Source: Nemopilema nomurai (taxonomy: Eukaryota > Cnidaria > Scyphozoa > Rhizostomeae > Rhizostomatidae). Taken from it: a DNA stretch of 64,000 nucleotides. Within the stretch, counting starts at the first letter, position 1; every line of letters starts with the position of its first letter. The notes beneath the pieces were generated by a model, which had not been told where the DNA came from, searched no databases, and worked only from the letters and a program-made list of their open reading frames with translations. Shown one piece after another: positions 23,560 to 33,915 of this stretch. Location: assembly GCA_003864495.1 (NCBI GenBank), contig ML133383.1, positions 2,811,560-2,875,559 on the forward strand, given 5' to 3'. The translations under genes were made by a program, and so were the position numbers.

Positions 23560-24675
23560 TTGGGGTAGAGGTATGTGTTACTTTTTGTGGACTTCCGCAG
23601 TAATATGATTGTCACCTGTAACTTTTGGAAAAACAAAGGGAAATATAATATGAGGAGCAAGTTGCAAATTTTAAACTGTCATCATTGAATGAAATGTTGA
23701 TCTATGTTATGAGCTGACTTCCATGAACTTTTTCATTAACTTCCAATGATTTTATCAAATTTTTCCAAAGGATATAAATTTCCAGTCAACCTTCACTTCA
23801 GCAACCTCAATTCTGGCTTTAAATATATTTGTTGAATGATGACAATAGATGAAAATAGAAGCTTGTAGATGACTGATGACATTTATTGCTTTGGTTTTAG
23901 AGCTATATTATTGGTATGCTTTTAAATGGAGCCAGGATTAGTCTTAATATTTATACTAGACTAGAATATTTATACTAAGCGTTTTCCACCATAAGCTTTT
24001 TCCATCGTTTTTACCGTTAGTAAGGGATATCTCCTACTATTTTGAATTCGTACGCTTCTAGACATACCTTACTAGTCTAGAAACATATGTAATGGTGTTG
24101 GCGGTGGTAAGACTTTTGCGGAACTGCTGTATGTTTGGATTTTGCGTGTCTGTTCTCCAATATTGTAGTCCCGCCTAACAATCATATAATTCCTCCCTCT
24201 TGTCATCCAAAATGAGCTTTTTAACAACGTATTGTAAATGGTTTTGACTAAATGTTGGGAAGAACAACGTGTAGCAAGCGTTTCTGTTCGTGACCTGCTT
24301 TATCCTTTTAGCAAGATGCAGGACCCATCTAAGGATTCTTGCTCAAATTATATGTGCCAAACTAACCTTATTTTGTAATTATTCCCGTTTCCTCTTCAGA
24401 AATATAAAAAATAGGAAGTATGAAGAAAAGCTCAAATCACTAAAGCATTGTGCATAAATAAGATTTTTCTGTTAAACTCTCCACTAATTAGCTACCATCA
24501 TTTGTCGCTTGGATGAATCGTAGCAAATGCTGGATTTGCGAGAGCCGAGTTTACGATCATTTGTGATAGATCATCATCGATTGGGTGATTGATCGACTGA
24601 CTGATTCATTTATTATTATTCACTTGAGTTTGTCTTGCTTTGTGTTCGCTTCTGTTTTGGCGTTGAATTATTGGC
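23560..24675. other. intergenic: TYW2 3' flank and upstream region
   Basis: No coding signal. No perfect AATAAA lies close to the TYW2 stop; an AATATA variant occurs near 23644. The short motif tatttatacta is repeated around 23945-23975. Confidence 0.4.
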
Positions 24676-24680
24676 TCTTC

Positions 24681-24694
24681 ATATGACGTCATAT
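24681..24694 (+). promoter_or_regulatory. perfect CRE palindrome (TGACGTCA)
   Basis: The 14-bp palindrome atatgacgtcatat contains the full cAMP-response element that CREB/ATF factors bind. It lies about 85 bases before a splice-donor-like site (24780) and 640 bases before the coiled-coil gene. That suits a promoter element of that gene, but the link is inference. Confidence 0.45.
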
Positions 24695-24739
24695 ACAATA
24701 AGACTTTTCAATCCCACTGGGAGTGTTTTGGCGAAGGGT

Positions 24740-24779
24740 ATGGTCTCGTTGGACGCAGATCAAACTTTCACTTTATTTG
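24740..24779 (+). other. possible first exon of the coiled-coil gene
   Basis: An ATG at 24740 opens 13 codons plus one base, ending at a good donor (atttg|gtaagc, GT at 24780-24781). Joined to an AG ending at 25307 (agcag|ac), the frame continues in phase into the long frame that begins at 25320. The alternative is a non-coding exon joined to the better acceptor gatttcttatag at 25119, with translation starting at 25320. Sequence alone does not decide. Confidence 0.3.
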
Positions 24780-25319
24780 GTAAGCAACTGAGCTTTTAAT
24801 TTATTTCTTTATGCAATTTATTGCTTGATGCTGATTATGTAAGCATTTATGTATATGTTACGAAAAATACTATTGCTGATTTCTTGGTCCTTGAGTTGAG
24901 CCTGTTAACTTACATTGTCTAGGCTAGGTAAAACGTTAATTATTTGGCAACCTAAAGTTGGTCTCCAATGATGTTTAGAAGAATGCGAAGAAGAACAGGC
25001 AGATCGAACTTAGTAAAGAGTAATCACTGCTGATGGCTTATCGCTCCAAATATGGATTGCTTATCGGCCAATTTTTAGCTTTCCAGTCAAATTTCTCATC
25101 TTGATGTGATTTCTTATAGAAGTGCGTCTCAATGCTTGCTTTATTTGTTATTGTTTGTGATAGCTTTCAATGCCCTTTCAGCTCTGTTAACTAGTATGAA
25201 TATCATTCTAGGAATTTTGCAGCTTCTTCGAATGCCCATTAACAAGTAGTGCTTGCCAAAGTTAAAATGTGATTGATGTATTTTTGGTACCATTGAAAAG
25301 AAAAGCAGACAAAAGCGAG

Positions 25320-27332
25320 ATGGAGGATAAGGGAATATCCGACGGAGGTGAGCACCAGGAATCATACCTCGATATGAATGCGAGGCACGAAATAAACCAG
25401 AGTATTGAGAACCTTAAGAACACGCTGATTAATAATCTTGAGAAGGTTTTAAGGCGAACATCCATGGCTAGTAACAGCACAGACTCACAAGAGAAAAGCA
25501 GCCAAGAAAACAGAGAGGCAGACGGTGGCGATGAAATGAGCCAGAACCAGCTAGAGAACGGGGCAGAAGATAGAGGTTCTTGTAGAGACCTCGCACGGGG
25601 CTATTTAAGGCAGAGATCAAGTGTGCTAAAAACCATCGCTAGGGTTGCCTCACAGCTGTCACCTTCAACTGGTGTGGAGGAGGATGACGATACGAGTTCA
25701 CGCATGGCTCAGCAGAAGATGAGAATCTGGACGGACGTGGCCATCGATTTAGATGGATATTACCTGGAACTGTTAAACCGATATCTTAGAACGGGGCAAA
25801 AAACATCGCGCCAGATCAAGGGAGGAACACTATTGACCAGTCGATTGTCGGAAAGTACAGTGGATGATTTGAACAGGAGCAAAAGGAAGCAGATGTTTTA
25901 CTCGCGACAGGATGTCCACGATGATGCAATTTTAGGCCAACTTCAAGAGCCTTTCGGCGTCGATAATCCAACAGTGTGTGATTTCATAGAAGACTTGCTC
26001 ACTAGAACTAATGCACAACGGCAAAATGCGGTCTGTTTTTTTGAAAGTGAGGCCACGAGCGAGAACGAGACAGTTTCTAGTAAGTTTGATAACTGTGTGG
26101 AAATGGATGACTGGCGTGAGAGTGTTGGAGCTGAGAATGATTTTCCGGAGAAGAAGTTTAAGGAACCTGCCTTAGATCAAGCTCAACGTGAAGAGGTCTC
26201 TAACCATGAAAATTCAGTTGCAAATCTGAAGATCTACGTTGAAGAACAAAGCGGAGAACTGAATAATAGAAAAGTGATTATCGAGAAATTGACGGAAGAG
26301 AATCTAGAGTTGATTGGTGCTCTCGAGAATGTCCAAGAATATGAAGCAAAAATGGAGAAGGAAAGCGAAATGAAGATAGCTGAGGCCAAGAGGGATTATG
26401 AATGTCAGCTTGAACAAAAGGATGCAGTAATAAATGAGCTAACGAAGAAATTAAGTGAAGTTATAGAAAGTAAGAAAGCTGACCAAGAAGAAGAGGAATG
26501 CTGCTCAGAGAGGAATGTTCGGAAGCTCGATTTCGGGAAGTTAGGCCAATGCTTTGAGGATACTTGCAGTCAGCTGAAAGTGCTTGCTTTAGTAGCGAAT
26601 GATTGCGGAGCATCTCTCAAAGAAAATAATACGGAAGTTTCAGAAAAAGTTTCAGAGAATATTGTGTCCGAGGACGTTAATGATGATCTCCTTGCCTGGA
26701 TTATTCAACTCGTGCAGTTTTGTCGAAAGATTAACTGTCTTGAAGGAGAACAAACTGAAATGAGCGATATTAAGCCATCGTCAAAGGAGTTTTTTGGTGA
26801 TTTGCTTAAAAAGATTTCCCAAGCTTTTGAAGAAAAGGATGAAAAGATTCGAGACATGGAAGGCAAAGCTGAGACATTCAAACAAGACTTTCACAAAACG
26901 AAATTGCAGTTGATGAAGGCTCGAAGCAGGCTTAAAGCTCTTCTTGCACATAAACAGGTCCAAGATATTCAGATTGCTGAAAAGGATGAGATTATATCTG
27001 CACAGACAGAGATTTTGAATCAAAAAGATCTTGAGCTTGCTGAGCTCAGATCGCAGAATGAAAGTTTGAAAAATAGAATTACGTCATTGCTTGATGAGTT
27101 GTCATCTGCGCAGGAGCATGTGGTGATACTGGAGGAAGAGCTCCGCCAAGCAGCTGCAGTAGAGCAGGAGAGATGCGCGGAGAACGAGCGACTTGTGGAT
27201 TGCCTTGTCGACATGGATAAAATGGCGTCGGGCATTGGCTCACCAAAGCGAAGAGCAACAGAACAAAGTGTCACTCATTGCGAAAGTTGCCTAAGCCTCG
27301 CAACTCAAAGTAGCATAGATTATTTCACCTAG
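25320..27332 (+). CDS. large coiled-coil protein, 670 aa, function unknown
   Basis: A single open frame from ATG (gcgagATGGag) to TAG, 670 codons. An upstream stop at 25263 and absence of an earlier in-frame ATG in this exon support the start unless the exon at 24740 is used. Residues 1-280 are polar with a short ordered-looking segment near 100-180 (RGYLRQRSSVLKTIARVASQ and WTDVAIDLDGYYLELLNRYL). About 283-393 and 493-623 are heptad-type coiled coil, rich in Glu, Lys, Leu and Gln. The tail contains CESCLSLATQ. No motor, kinase, membrane or zinc-binding domain is seen. A structural or scaffold role, perhaps cytoskeletal, is only a guess. Coding bias is clear through the whole length. Confidence 0.82.
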   Translation: MEDKGISDGGEHQESYLDMNARHEINQSIENLKNTLINNLEKVLRRTSMASNSTDSQEKSSQENREADGGDEMSQNQLENGAEDRGSCRDLARGYLRQRSSVLKTIARVASQLSPSTGVEEDDDTSSRMAQQKMRIWTDVAIDLDGYYLELLNRYLRTGQKTSRQIKGGTLLTSRLSESTVDDLNRSKRKQMFYSRQDVHDDAILGQLQEPFGVDNPTVCDFIEDLLTRTNAQRQNAVCFFESEATSENETVSSKFDNCVEMDDWRESVGAENDFPEKKFKEPALDQAQREEVSNHENSVANLKIYVEEQSGELNNRKVIIEKLTEENLELIGALENVQEYEAKMEKESEMKIAEAKRDYECQLEQKDAVINELTKKLSEVIESKKADQEEEECCSERNVRKLDFGKLGQCFEDTCSQLKVLALVANDCGASLKENNTEVSEKVSENIVSEDVNDDLLAWIIQLVQFCRKINCLEGEQTEMSDIKPSSKEFFGDLLKKISQAFEEKDEKIRDMEGKAETFKQDFHKTKLQLMKARSRLKALLAHKQVQDIQIAEKDEIISAQTEILNQKDLELAELRSQNESLKNRITSLLDELSSAQEHVVILEEELRQAAAVEQERCAENERLVDCLVDMDKMASGIGSPKRRATEQSVTHCESCLSLATQSSIDYFT

Positions 27333-30300
27333 AGTTTATCATCCGAGGAAATTTTAATGGTCTTTTACTCATAATTCGATATCATATTTGTTTGAATTGA
27401 TTATTTCGATAATATTTTTTGGCCTAAATTCAGTTACAAATTAGAAATATTTTTTCCACCCGCGCTGGAGTTTCTTGATCTTTGCTTATGAAATTTACCA
27501 GGCGATTGAAAGCTAGGCGGACCATACATATTCTCAAATCTGAGGGTCTTTTACATTTGATAAAGATATTGGGGTACTTTGGGGTGAATCTGATTTATAT
27601 TTTCGCGGAAGTCAATTTATTTATTAGTTATCATTGTGTCGTTATTTTGATATAAAAGACCAGCGACACTGGAAATAGAATGGCACAAATCAATTTTGGA
27701 AAATACGATTAGATTCACAGATTCGATATGAATCCACATCAGGCTACAGATTCAATTTGGGCATTCGTGTCCAATGATTGGGTCTCAATTAGATTTCAGA
27801 TTTCTAGATAATGATTGTCATAAAAAATTGGTGTCCCATTTTTGGGGGTCAAAGAATCCCCCCCCCCCCCAAAGTGCACGCGTTTCACATTTCAGGGAGC
27901 TTCGAAATCCAAAGCCTTGATGTTGATGAGAGGATTTTTTTAATTTTTGAAATTGTCCAAAGCCAAATTGGATAGGATAGTGGACAAATGCACTTGCTTT
28001 GATAACCATTGTTATAGATATGTTTCAGAGCTGTGTTTAGGGAACAGAACGTATTAAAGTAGAGAGATGTTTTTTTGCAATTAAAGAAAAACTCCGCTTC
28101 AACTGATTTGGTAGCAAAGAAAGTCGTGACTTTTTATTTGCTCATCTTTTTCTTTCTGCCCAACATTTTCTTAAAGAGCAACTAACTGACTGCAGATCTT
28201 TTGCAGAATTGAGTGTTATCTGCTAGACTCCATAGTCACATAATAGACACCAATCGTATACACAAAGAATAGAGAAACTTATTGATAAAATTGCTATTTG
28301 ACATGCGGTGCATTGTTTAGAAGAGTTCAATCTCCATTCGTGGAACGCAATTGGACGATAGCAAGGCTTAGAGTAAAAGTAAGTACGAATTCAAGCTCCT
28401 CTGGGGATTTATACTCATTTGCTTAATGGTTGTTTATTGTGAAACTGTATTCCCCTTACCCTGCGCCAATGAATTCATTCTAAGTCCATTTTGAACTTTG
28501 TTAGAGATAATTCTACCTTTTAGTCTCGTTTAAGTTCTAAAATTCTTTTTCAGACTCCACTAGTTATTCACAGATCTTCTGAAACTTGAGAATGCATCCT
28601 TTCCAACAGAATGCTTCTCATGGAAGGGTTGCAGTAGCTTCTGCAGCAAATGGGAGTGGAAAAGCCCCAGAAGAATAACTGTGTTTTTGACAAAGGACTT
28701 TTTCCCAAAAAACTGTGCAACTGCCTTCGAATAGTAAGGTGTGTCATACTTTTTTTGGATTTCCAAAGCAGTGTAATTTTATTATAATTATAAAATTAAA
28801 GCTTTTTTCATTTCCAATTATTTTACATTTTTCAATATTTTTCAATTCTCTATTATCTTCATTTTCAATTAACGCCAATTTATAACAGTACCCACCTTAA
28901 TCGTTGCATCCGAGTATTCTCCACATGGACTCGTTTGAAGATAATTAGATGTTTTTTGGCGATAAAAGCAATATTTAGAGTGTAAAAGAACATTTCATTT
29001 TATCTGGATGGAGCAAGATGGTTTACTGATTTTTCAGTTACAGTTGCTCTCTCCATGAATGTAATCGCTTGGCCCCCAGCGTGTGACACTACTGCTCTTT
29101 TTCTTAAATGGCTGGTTTAGCTCCCAAAATATTTATATGTGCGTGAACTGATCTCCGTTTTTAAAGACAATTTCTGCTGCTTCATTTATCAGAAGCTTGT
29201 TTCAAGTTCAGCAGCCTGCGTATTGGAGTTGCTTTAGACGTTCCTGTACACTGCCAGATTGTCACTTTAGTCCGTTCCCTGTGCTTATGGTGCTTTTCTC
29301 GATAAAGAAGTCTACTTCTTGTTGAATTCGCTGTTATAAGTTTTATGCAGATTTATGGACGGTACCCACCCTTTGCACAACGCCCAGATCATAACATTCG
29401 ATGAGGCTCCGTCATTCCAATCCACCATCATGGCTTCTCTCATCGAAAGAGCTTTTCTTGGAGTTTTATTGTCATTTAAAGATTTATACATAGTAGGTGA
29501 TTTGCATTTGAAGTTCTGAAGGGGCCAAAATGTTATGTAGAAAGTTTGTTTAGTGGCAACAAAAAAGCCAGTGTTTGTGACAATAAAAAGTTCTAACACG
29601 TATCATTCTAGGGGTTTTCTTACAAATAAATTTAGAACATTCGAACGCATTTCTATTTCCTTGCACACTGTCTTGTATTTTGCTCTACAAAAAAGTGAGG
29701 GGGGGGGGCTGCGGCCACTGATCTCTAAAAGTAAATGGGTGCGATCGGCGCTCTTACAGTTAGGCTCTAACCGTAAATAAAATTAATCTATGAGGAGTTA
29801 TTCCTCTGTGAGAATATGTTCGAACTTCCTACATGTCTTTGATGCCTGCTTATGGTATTCAGAACTGCATTCTTACGATGCATTTCCAGCACCTTCTCTT
29901 TTCAATTGGCATGAAATAGTCTCTTTCAATTTTCAACAAAGGCTTTTCACACCTGCAGGCGTGGTCGGAGCTCATGAACAAGGCACTGCAACTCACAGAT
30001 TTCGTAGGGAACATATTTTTGAGATTATTTGCTGGATTTTTGGGTATGTTTTGCATCATTTTTGTTGCTTCTATAAGGTTATTGTTTCGAATGTTTTCGC
30101 ACCGGATTAACGGTGATTTTCCCGCCAATTTTGTCACACAAAAGTTATTTCTAACCAAGGCCACGTGCAAATGCTATTTATTCATCTTCGAACCCTCATC
30201 ACTGTTGGAGACTTGTCCGATATTTTGTTTTGGAATATATATATCGTATATATCCGATATTTCCTATTTGATGATCGTATGATTGATTGGCTGGCCACAG

Positions 30301-30890
30301 TATCCTTCTGGGCAAAAGTATGATCGACGAGAAAACTGGCCAAAAATCACCTTCCTTAATGCAATTTTCCATGTCTTCAGGGTATTGTTGAACAAACGAC
30401 AACATAACTTATGTTTTTCTACTGTTTCTCTCTAGCGATGGAAAACCCAGGTGTCCTATGCCGTCTTTGAGCAAAGAGTTTCTTACCACGAAACACTTTC
30501 ATTTGAACTGGCACAGTATTCAATGGACTTACCTCAAAGGACTTATTAACAAGTCTGACTGCGTTTTATATTTTAGTCTAAATTTCGTGAATTAATTCAT
30601 TTTTACAAGCCTTCAGTCCGTGTATGTTAATTGTATACCATTATCGTTGTTCTTGAATTTCATACGCTCATGATAAAAGGTAAAGAAATTATCGACTATT
30701 TTGCTGTTGTTTTGCACCTTCAAAGCCTTACAATTGACCGCCCCTGAGCGCTATTCTGAAAATTTTCAACTTTAATTCGCTATTTACAAAGTCTTCGATA
30801 TTTATTCGAGATACCCTAGGTTGAACCATGCCCAAAGCTTGCTAGTCTTACTAAGGCTTACCTTACAACGCCCATCCTCCCCTTTCATTT
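27333..30890. other. intergenic, no supported gene
   Basis: AT-rich sequence with a run of about 13 C at 27858-27870, 10 G at 29699-29708, and an AT palindrome around 30229-30262 (atatatatcg / cgtatatat type). Minus-strand frames at 29312-29599 and 29859-30170 show no recognisable domain. Confidence 0.5.
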
Positions 30891-30899
30891 TGGTTCAAT

Positions 30900-31640
30900 T
30901 TGTTATGAAGGCCTGGTTCAATTCATTCCCTGATTTCGATTGCCTTTGAACCTGAATTCGCCCCGTATTTTCATCGTATTTTACTCTAAATCTTACCAAA
31001 GTGAGCCCCTTACTTCCTTGTTTTTTAGCCTAAACTACCTTTAAATTTGCCCCCTTTTCTTCAATCCACCCCGGTTTTCAACTAGGTTTTACTTTAAACT
31101 TTCTTTCAATTCACCCGCATTTTCCCTTGTATTTCACCTTAATTTCTTTTGAAATGACGCCCGATTTCCTTTGCTTTTTGCCATTGAATTGGCCCCCGTC
31201 TTCTATTGTATTTCATCATAAATTCTTTTGAATTGAGCCCCGTTTTCCATTGAATTTCGCTTATAATTTCTTTTGAATTGACCCCCGATTTCCTTTTTTT
31301 CTGTCTTTGAATTGGCCCCCGTTTTCTATTGTATTTTACCCTAAATTCTTTTGAATTGACCCCCGTTTTCCATTGAAATTCGCTTATAATTTCTTTTCAA
31401 TTGACCCCCGTTTTCTATTGTATTTTACCCTGAATTCTTTTGAAATGGCCCCCGTTTTCCATTGAATTTCGCTTATAATTTCTTTTGAATTCACCCCCGA
31501 TTTCCTTTGTTTGCTGCCTTTGAATTGGCCCCCGTTTTCTATTGTATTCAACCCTAAATTCTTTACTATTGACCCCCGTTTTCCATTGTATTTTACCTTA
31601 AATTCTTTTGAAGCGACCCCCAATGTCCATTGAATTCAAG
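30900..31640 (+). repeat. decayed ~44-bp tandem array (gaattgacccccg family)
   Basis: The signature g(a/g)(c)cccccg followed by ttttctattgtatttta or ttttccattgaatttcg recurs about ten times between 31195 and 31615. Most spacings are 41-46 bp, with two or three shorter ones near 33-34 bp. Two unit types tend to alternate (ttctattgtattttacc versus ttccattgaatttcgc). Degenerate copies run back to about 30900. A minus-strand repetitive frame (31384-31623) is a product of the array. Confidence 0.8.
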
Positions 31641-31844
31641 AGAACCTCTTTTATGTCAATAACAATGTTGCATTGTATTTCAATCTTATCTCTTTTGTTT
31701 TCTCTCGGAAATACAATAGACCTTAGAAGAGATTTCAATGGTGGTCTTTAGTTTTAACAATAGAAATTCAAAGCAGTTTTCTATTGAAATTTCCTTTGAA
31801 TTTTCCTCCGGATTTTTCTAAGACTTAACCATTGTTTCTTTGAT

Positions 31845-32170
31845 ATTTTGCCCGCAAGTAGCGGCTTGGCCGAGGGCGGGCTAGAGCCGTGAATGATTGA
31901 CAGGTCATTGTTTCTGGCCAATCAGATTGCTTTATTTTTGCCCTTCTGGCGGCTGAGGGCAGGAGCCGTGATCTGTAGATAAAGCATTTTTTAGGTAGCC
32001 TTTGGCCGCCAAGGGCCGCCATTGTTAATTGACCAATCAGAAAGCAGCATTCTGTTATTGCTTTCCAAGCCAATCAGAAGCCAGTATTCTAAATTTTCTT
32101 TTGTTTTTTAACCAATCACAGCTCTCAATCGTCCATTGTTTTTCTATTGTTTGGTAGCCAATCAAATGCC
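31845..32170 (+). repeat. cluster of ccaatca-type repeats
   Basis: At least five ccaatca or accaatca boxes occur within about 300 bp (31918-32165), each followed at similar distance by attctgttattg, attctaaattttc, gtccattg or gtatttttgg-like sequence. The cattgtttct/ctattg words recall the adjacent 44-bp array, so this may be its older, decayed extension. CCAAT boxes can bind NF-Y, but no gene start is nearby. Confidence 0.4.
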
Positions 32171-32307
32171 CGTATTTTTGGCCGCTTGGCCTCGTTTTGG
32201 TTCACTGAAGACGGGGGTCAGGTAGCAATCCAATTCAATTTTCTCCTCTTCATTCAAGCGATCATTTACTCTACGTACAATCATAATGTCTACCTACCTA
32301 CGAAACC

Positions 32308-32563
32308 AGGAGACTGTTTTTGGTCGGGGTTGTCTTAGCAAGGTATTTTAAGCAAAGGGTTAACAAGCAAAGGGAAGAGAAGTCCCCCTTGTTAACCCCC
32401 TGATTAAAACACCGTGCTAAGAAGACCCCTTCAATGTTGTGTTAGGGGTTATCTCAAAATGGCGTTTTAAGCAAAGGGTTGACAAGAAGAAGGCCTCCTT
32501 GCTAACTCTCCGATTAAAACGCCATGCTAAGGCAACCCCTAACGCAATATCAAAACAGTCTCC
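32308..32563. mobile_element. nested palindromic (foldback) element, 256 bp
   Basis: The outer ends are a 13-bp perfect inverted repeat, aggagactgtttt and aaaacagtctcct. Inside lie two consecutive hairpins. Hairpin one runs about 32334-32428 (cttagcaaggtattttaa with gcaaagggttaacaag, pairing with cttgttaac and ttaaaacaccgtgctaag). Hairpin two runs about 32450-32543, with the same arms nearly repeated (ggcgttttaagcaaagggtt against ttaaaacgccatgctaag). It has no coding capacity and no clear target-site duplication. It looks like a foldback MITE or dimer. Confidence 0.6.
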
Positions 32564-33545
32564 TAAGCAATTAACTAATTACTTACAAAAATATAGAATA
32601 CTCTAAACGATAAAGGATAATCTAACACCCTTACAACGTTTGAATAAGTAAAACTAAGTCGGCAGTTCCTCGCAGCATTAGGACTTTAGCAAACGAATAA
32701 GATAATGACAGGAGATAAAGAAGGGATGTTAAAGATAACTGCTGCTAACAAAGGGTAGACAAGGGGAATCCTACATTGGACGAATATATTGATGTCATTA
32801 CTACATTAGACGTAGATTATACATTAACTTGCAGATCACAGTTATGAATGTAAAGGGAATGAGTATCAACAGGCTAGAAGTTCAAGTTATCACTTGGAAT
32901 GTAAGTATCTATTTAATGGGAGTAACATAACCTAGAGTGCTACTAATTATGGTGAATGCTATTATACTCTCCTAAATGTTCATTTGAATATCGGGTGGTC
33001 CTTACATAATGGGTGGATGGATGGTTGTTCTTATAATCACTGGTGTTTCAAGCAGACACCTCTCCAAAAAGGGGATCAATCGACGGGTCTTTCTAATGTT
33101 TGGTAACTTCTAGCAATATGTCTATGTCTGAGGTACAGCTTTCTAAGTACTGCGAGGTATGCCAATTTTTAAATATAAAGTAGTGTACTGTCTAAAAATA
33201 ATCTAAATGCAGAGTTCATCGTTAATAAATTGTTTGTTTTCTTCGGTGTCCTTGTTTATGAAACTCCTCTGGTCGCGCCATGCTTCTCTCCTAAATTGCT
33301 GTCCATACACTGAAAAGACGAAGAAGAAACCAGCAAAACAGAATCCACAAGAATCAGGAAAGTTGACGTTAATCAAAGCCATCGAAATAATAAAGCGATT
33401 TTGTGTAATTAATAAGAAGCAATGTTTATCAGAGCATTATTTCTACGATGCAAGGCAATCGCACTTCAGAAAGAGTAGTTTAAGACGTGCTATTGCTTCT
33501 AGACAAAGAGCACGCATTTGTGCCTTTGCAGTACCCAAGGGACAT
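32564..33545. other. intergenic, no supported gene
   Basis: Nothing recognisable. A plus-strand frame at 33207-33557 begins with ATG but its content, rich in Lys, Arg and Ser, matches no family I know. Confidence 0.4.
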
Positions 33546-33550
33546 TCTGT

Positions 33551-33915
33551 CACTTAGCAGGTCAAGATCTGCCCTTCGTGCATCTATCTATCAACATCTA
33601 GCATAAAGTTGTCCTTTTCTGAGACCTAACATTTGAAAACTGACTCAAATGTAGAATAGTGAATAGAAGTATTTTTCGAGTTCATGGGCCTAAAAAACTT
33701 TCGTAATTTGTTGACATTTTATCACTTAGCAGGTCAATATCGTACATCTGTACATATAGCGATTATAATCTACCAATATCGAACCCAACCGAGTCTTCTT
33801 TCGGGCCTAATATTGGAAGCTGACTCAAATATATAGTGGACATAATATTGAATGAAGATGAATAGATGTATTTTTCTGAGTTCACGGCCCAAAACAAACT
33901 TTCAAAATTTGATTC
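33551..33915 (+). repeat. diverged 172-bp tandem duplication
   Basis: The first unit starts with cacttagcaggtcaa at 33551 and the second with the same words at 33723. Further matching blocks keep their order: ggaagctgactcaaat versus gaaaactgactcaaat, gtatttttc-gagttca, and aactttc-aatttg. Point changes and small indels indicate an old duplication. Confidence 0.7.
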
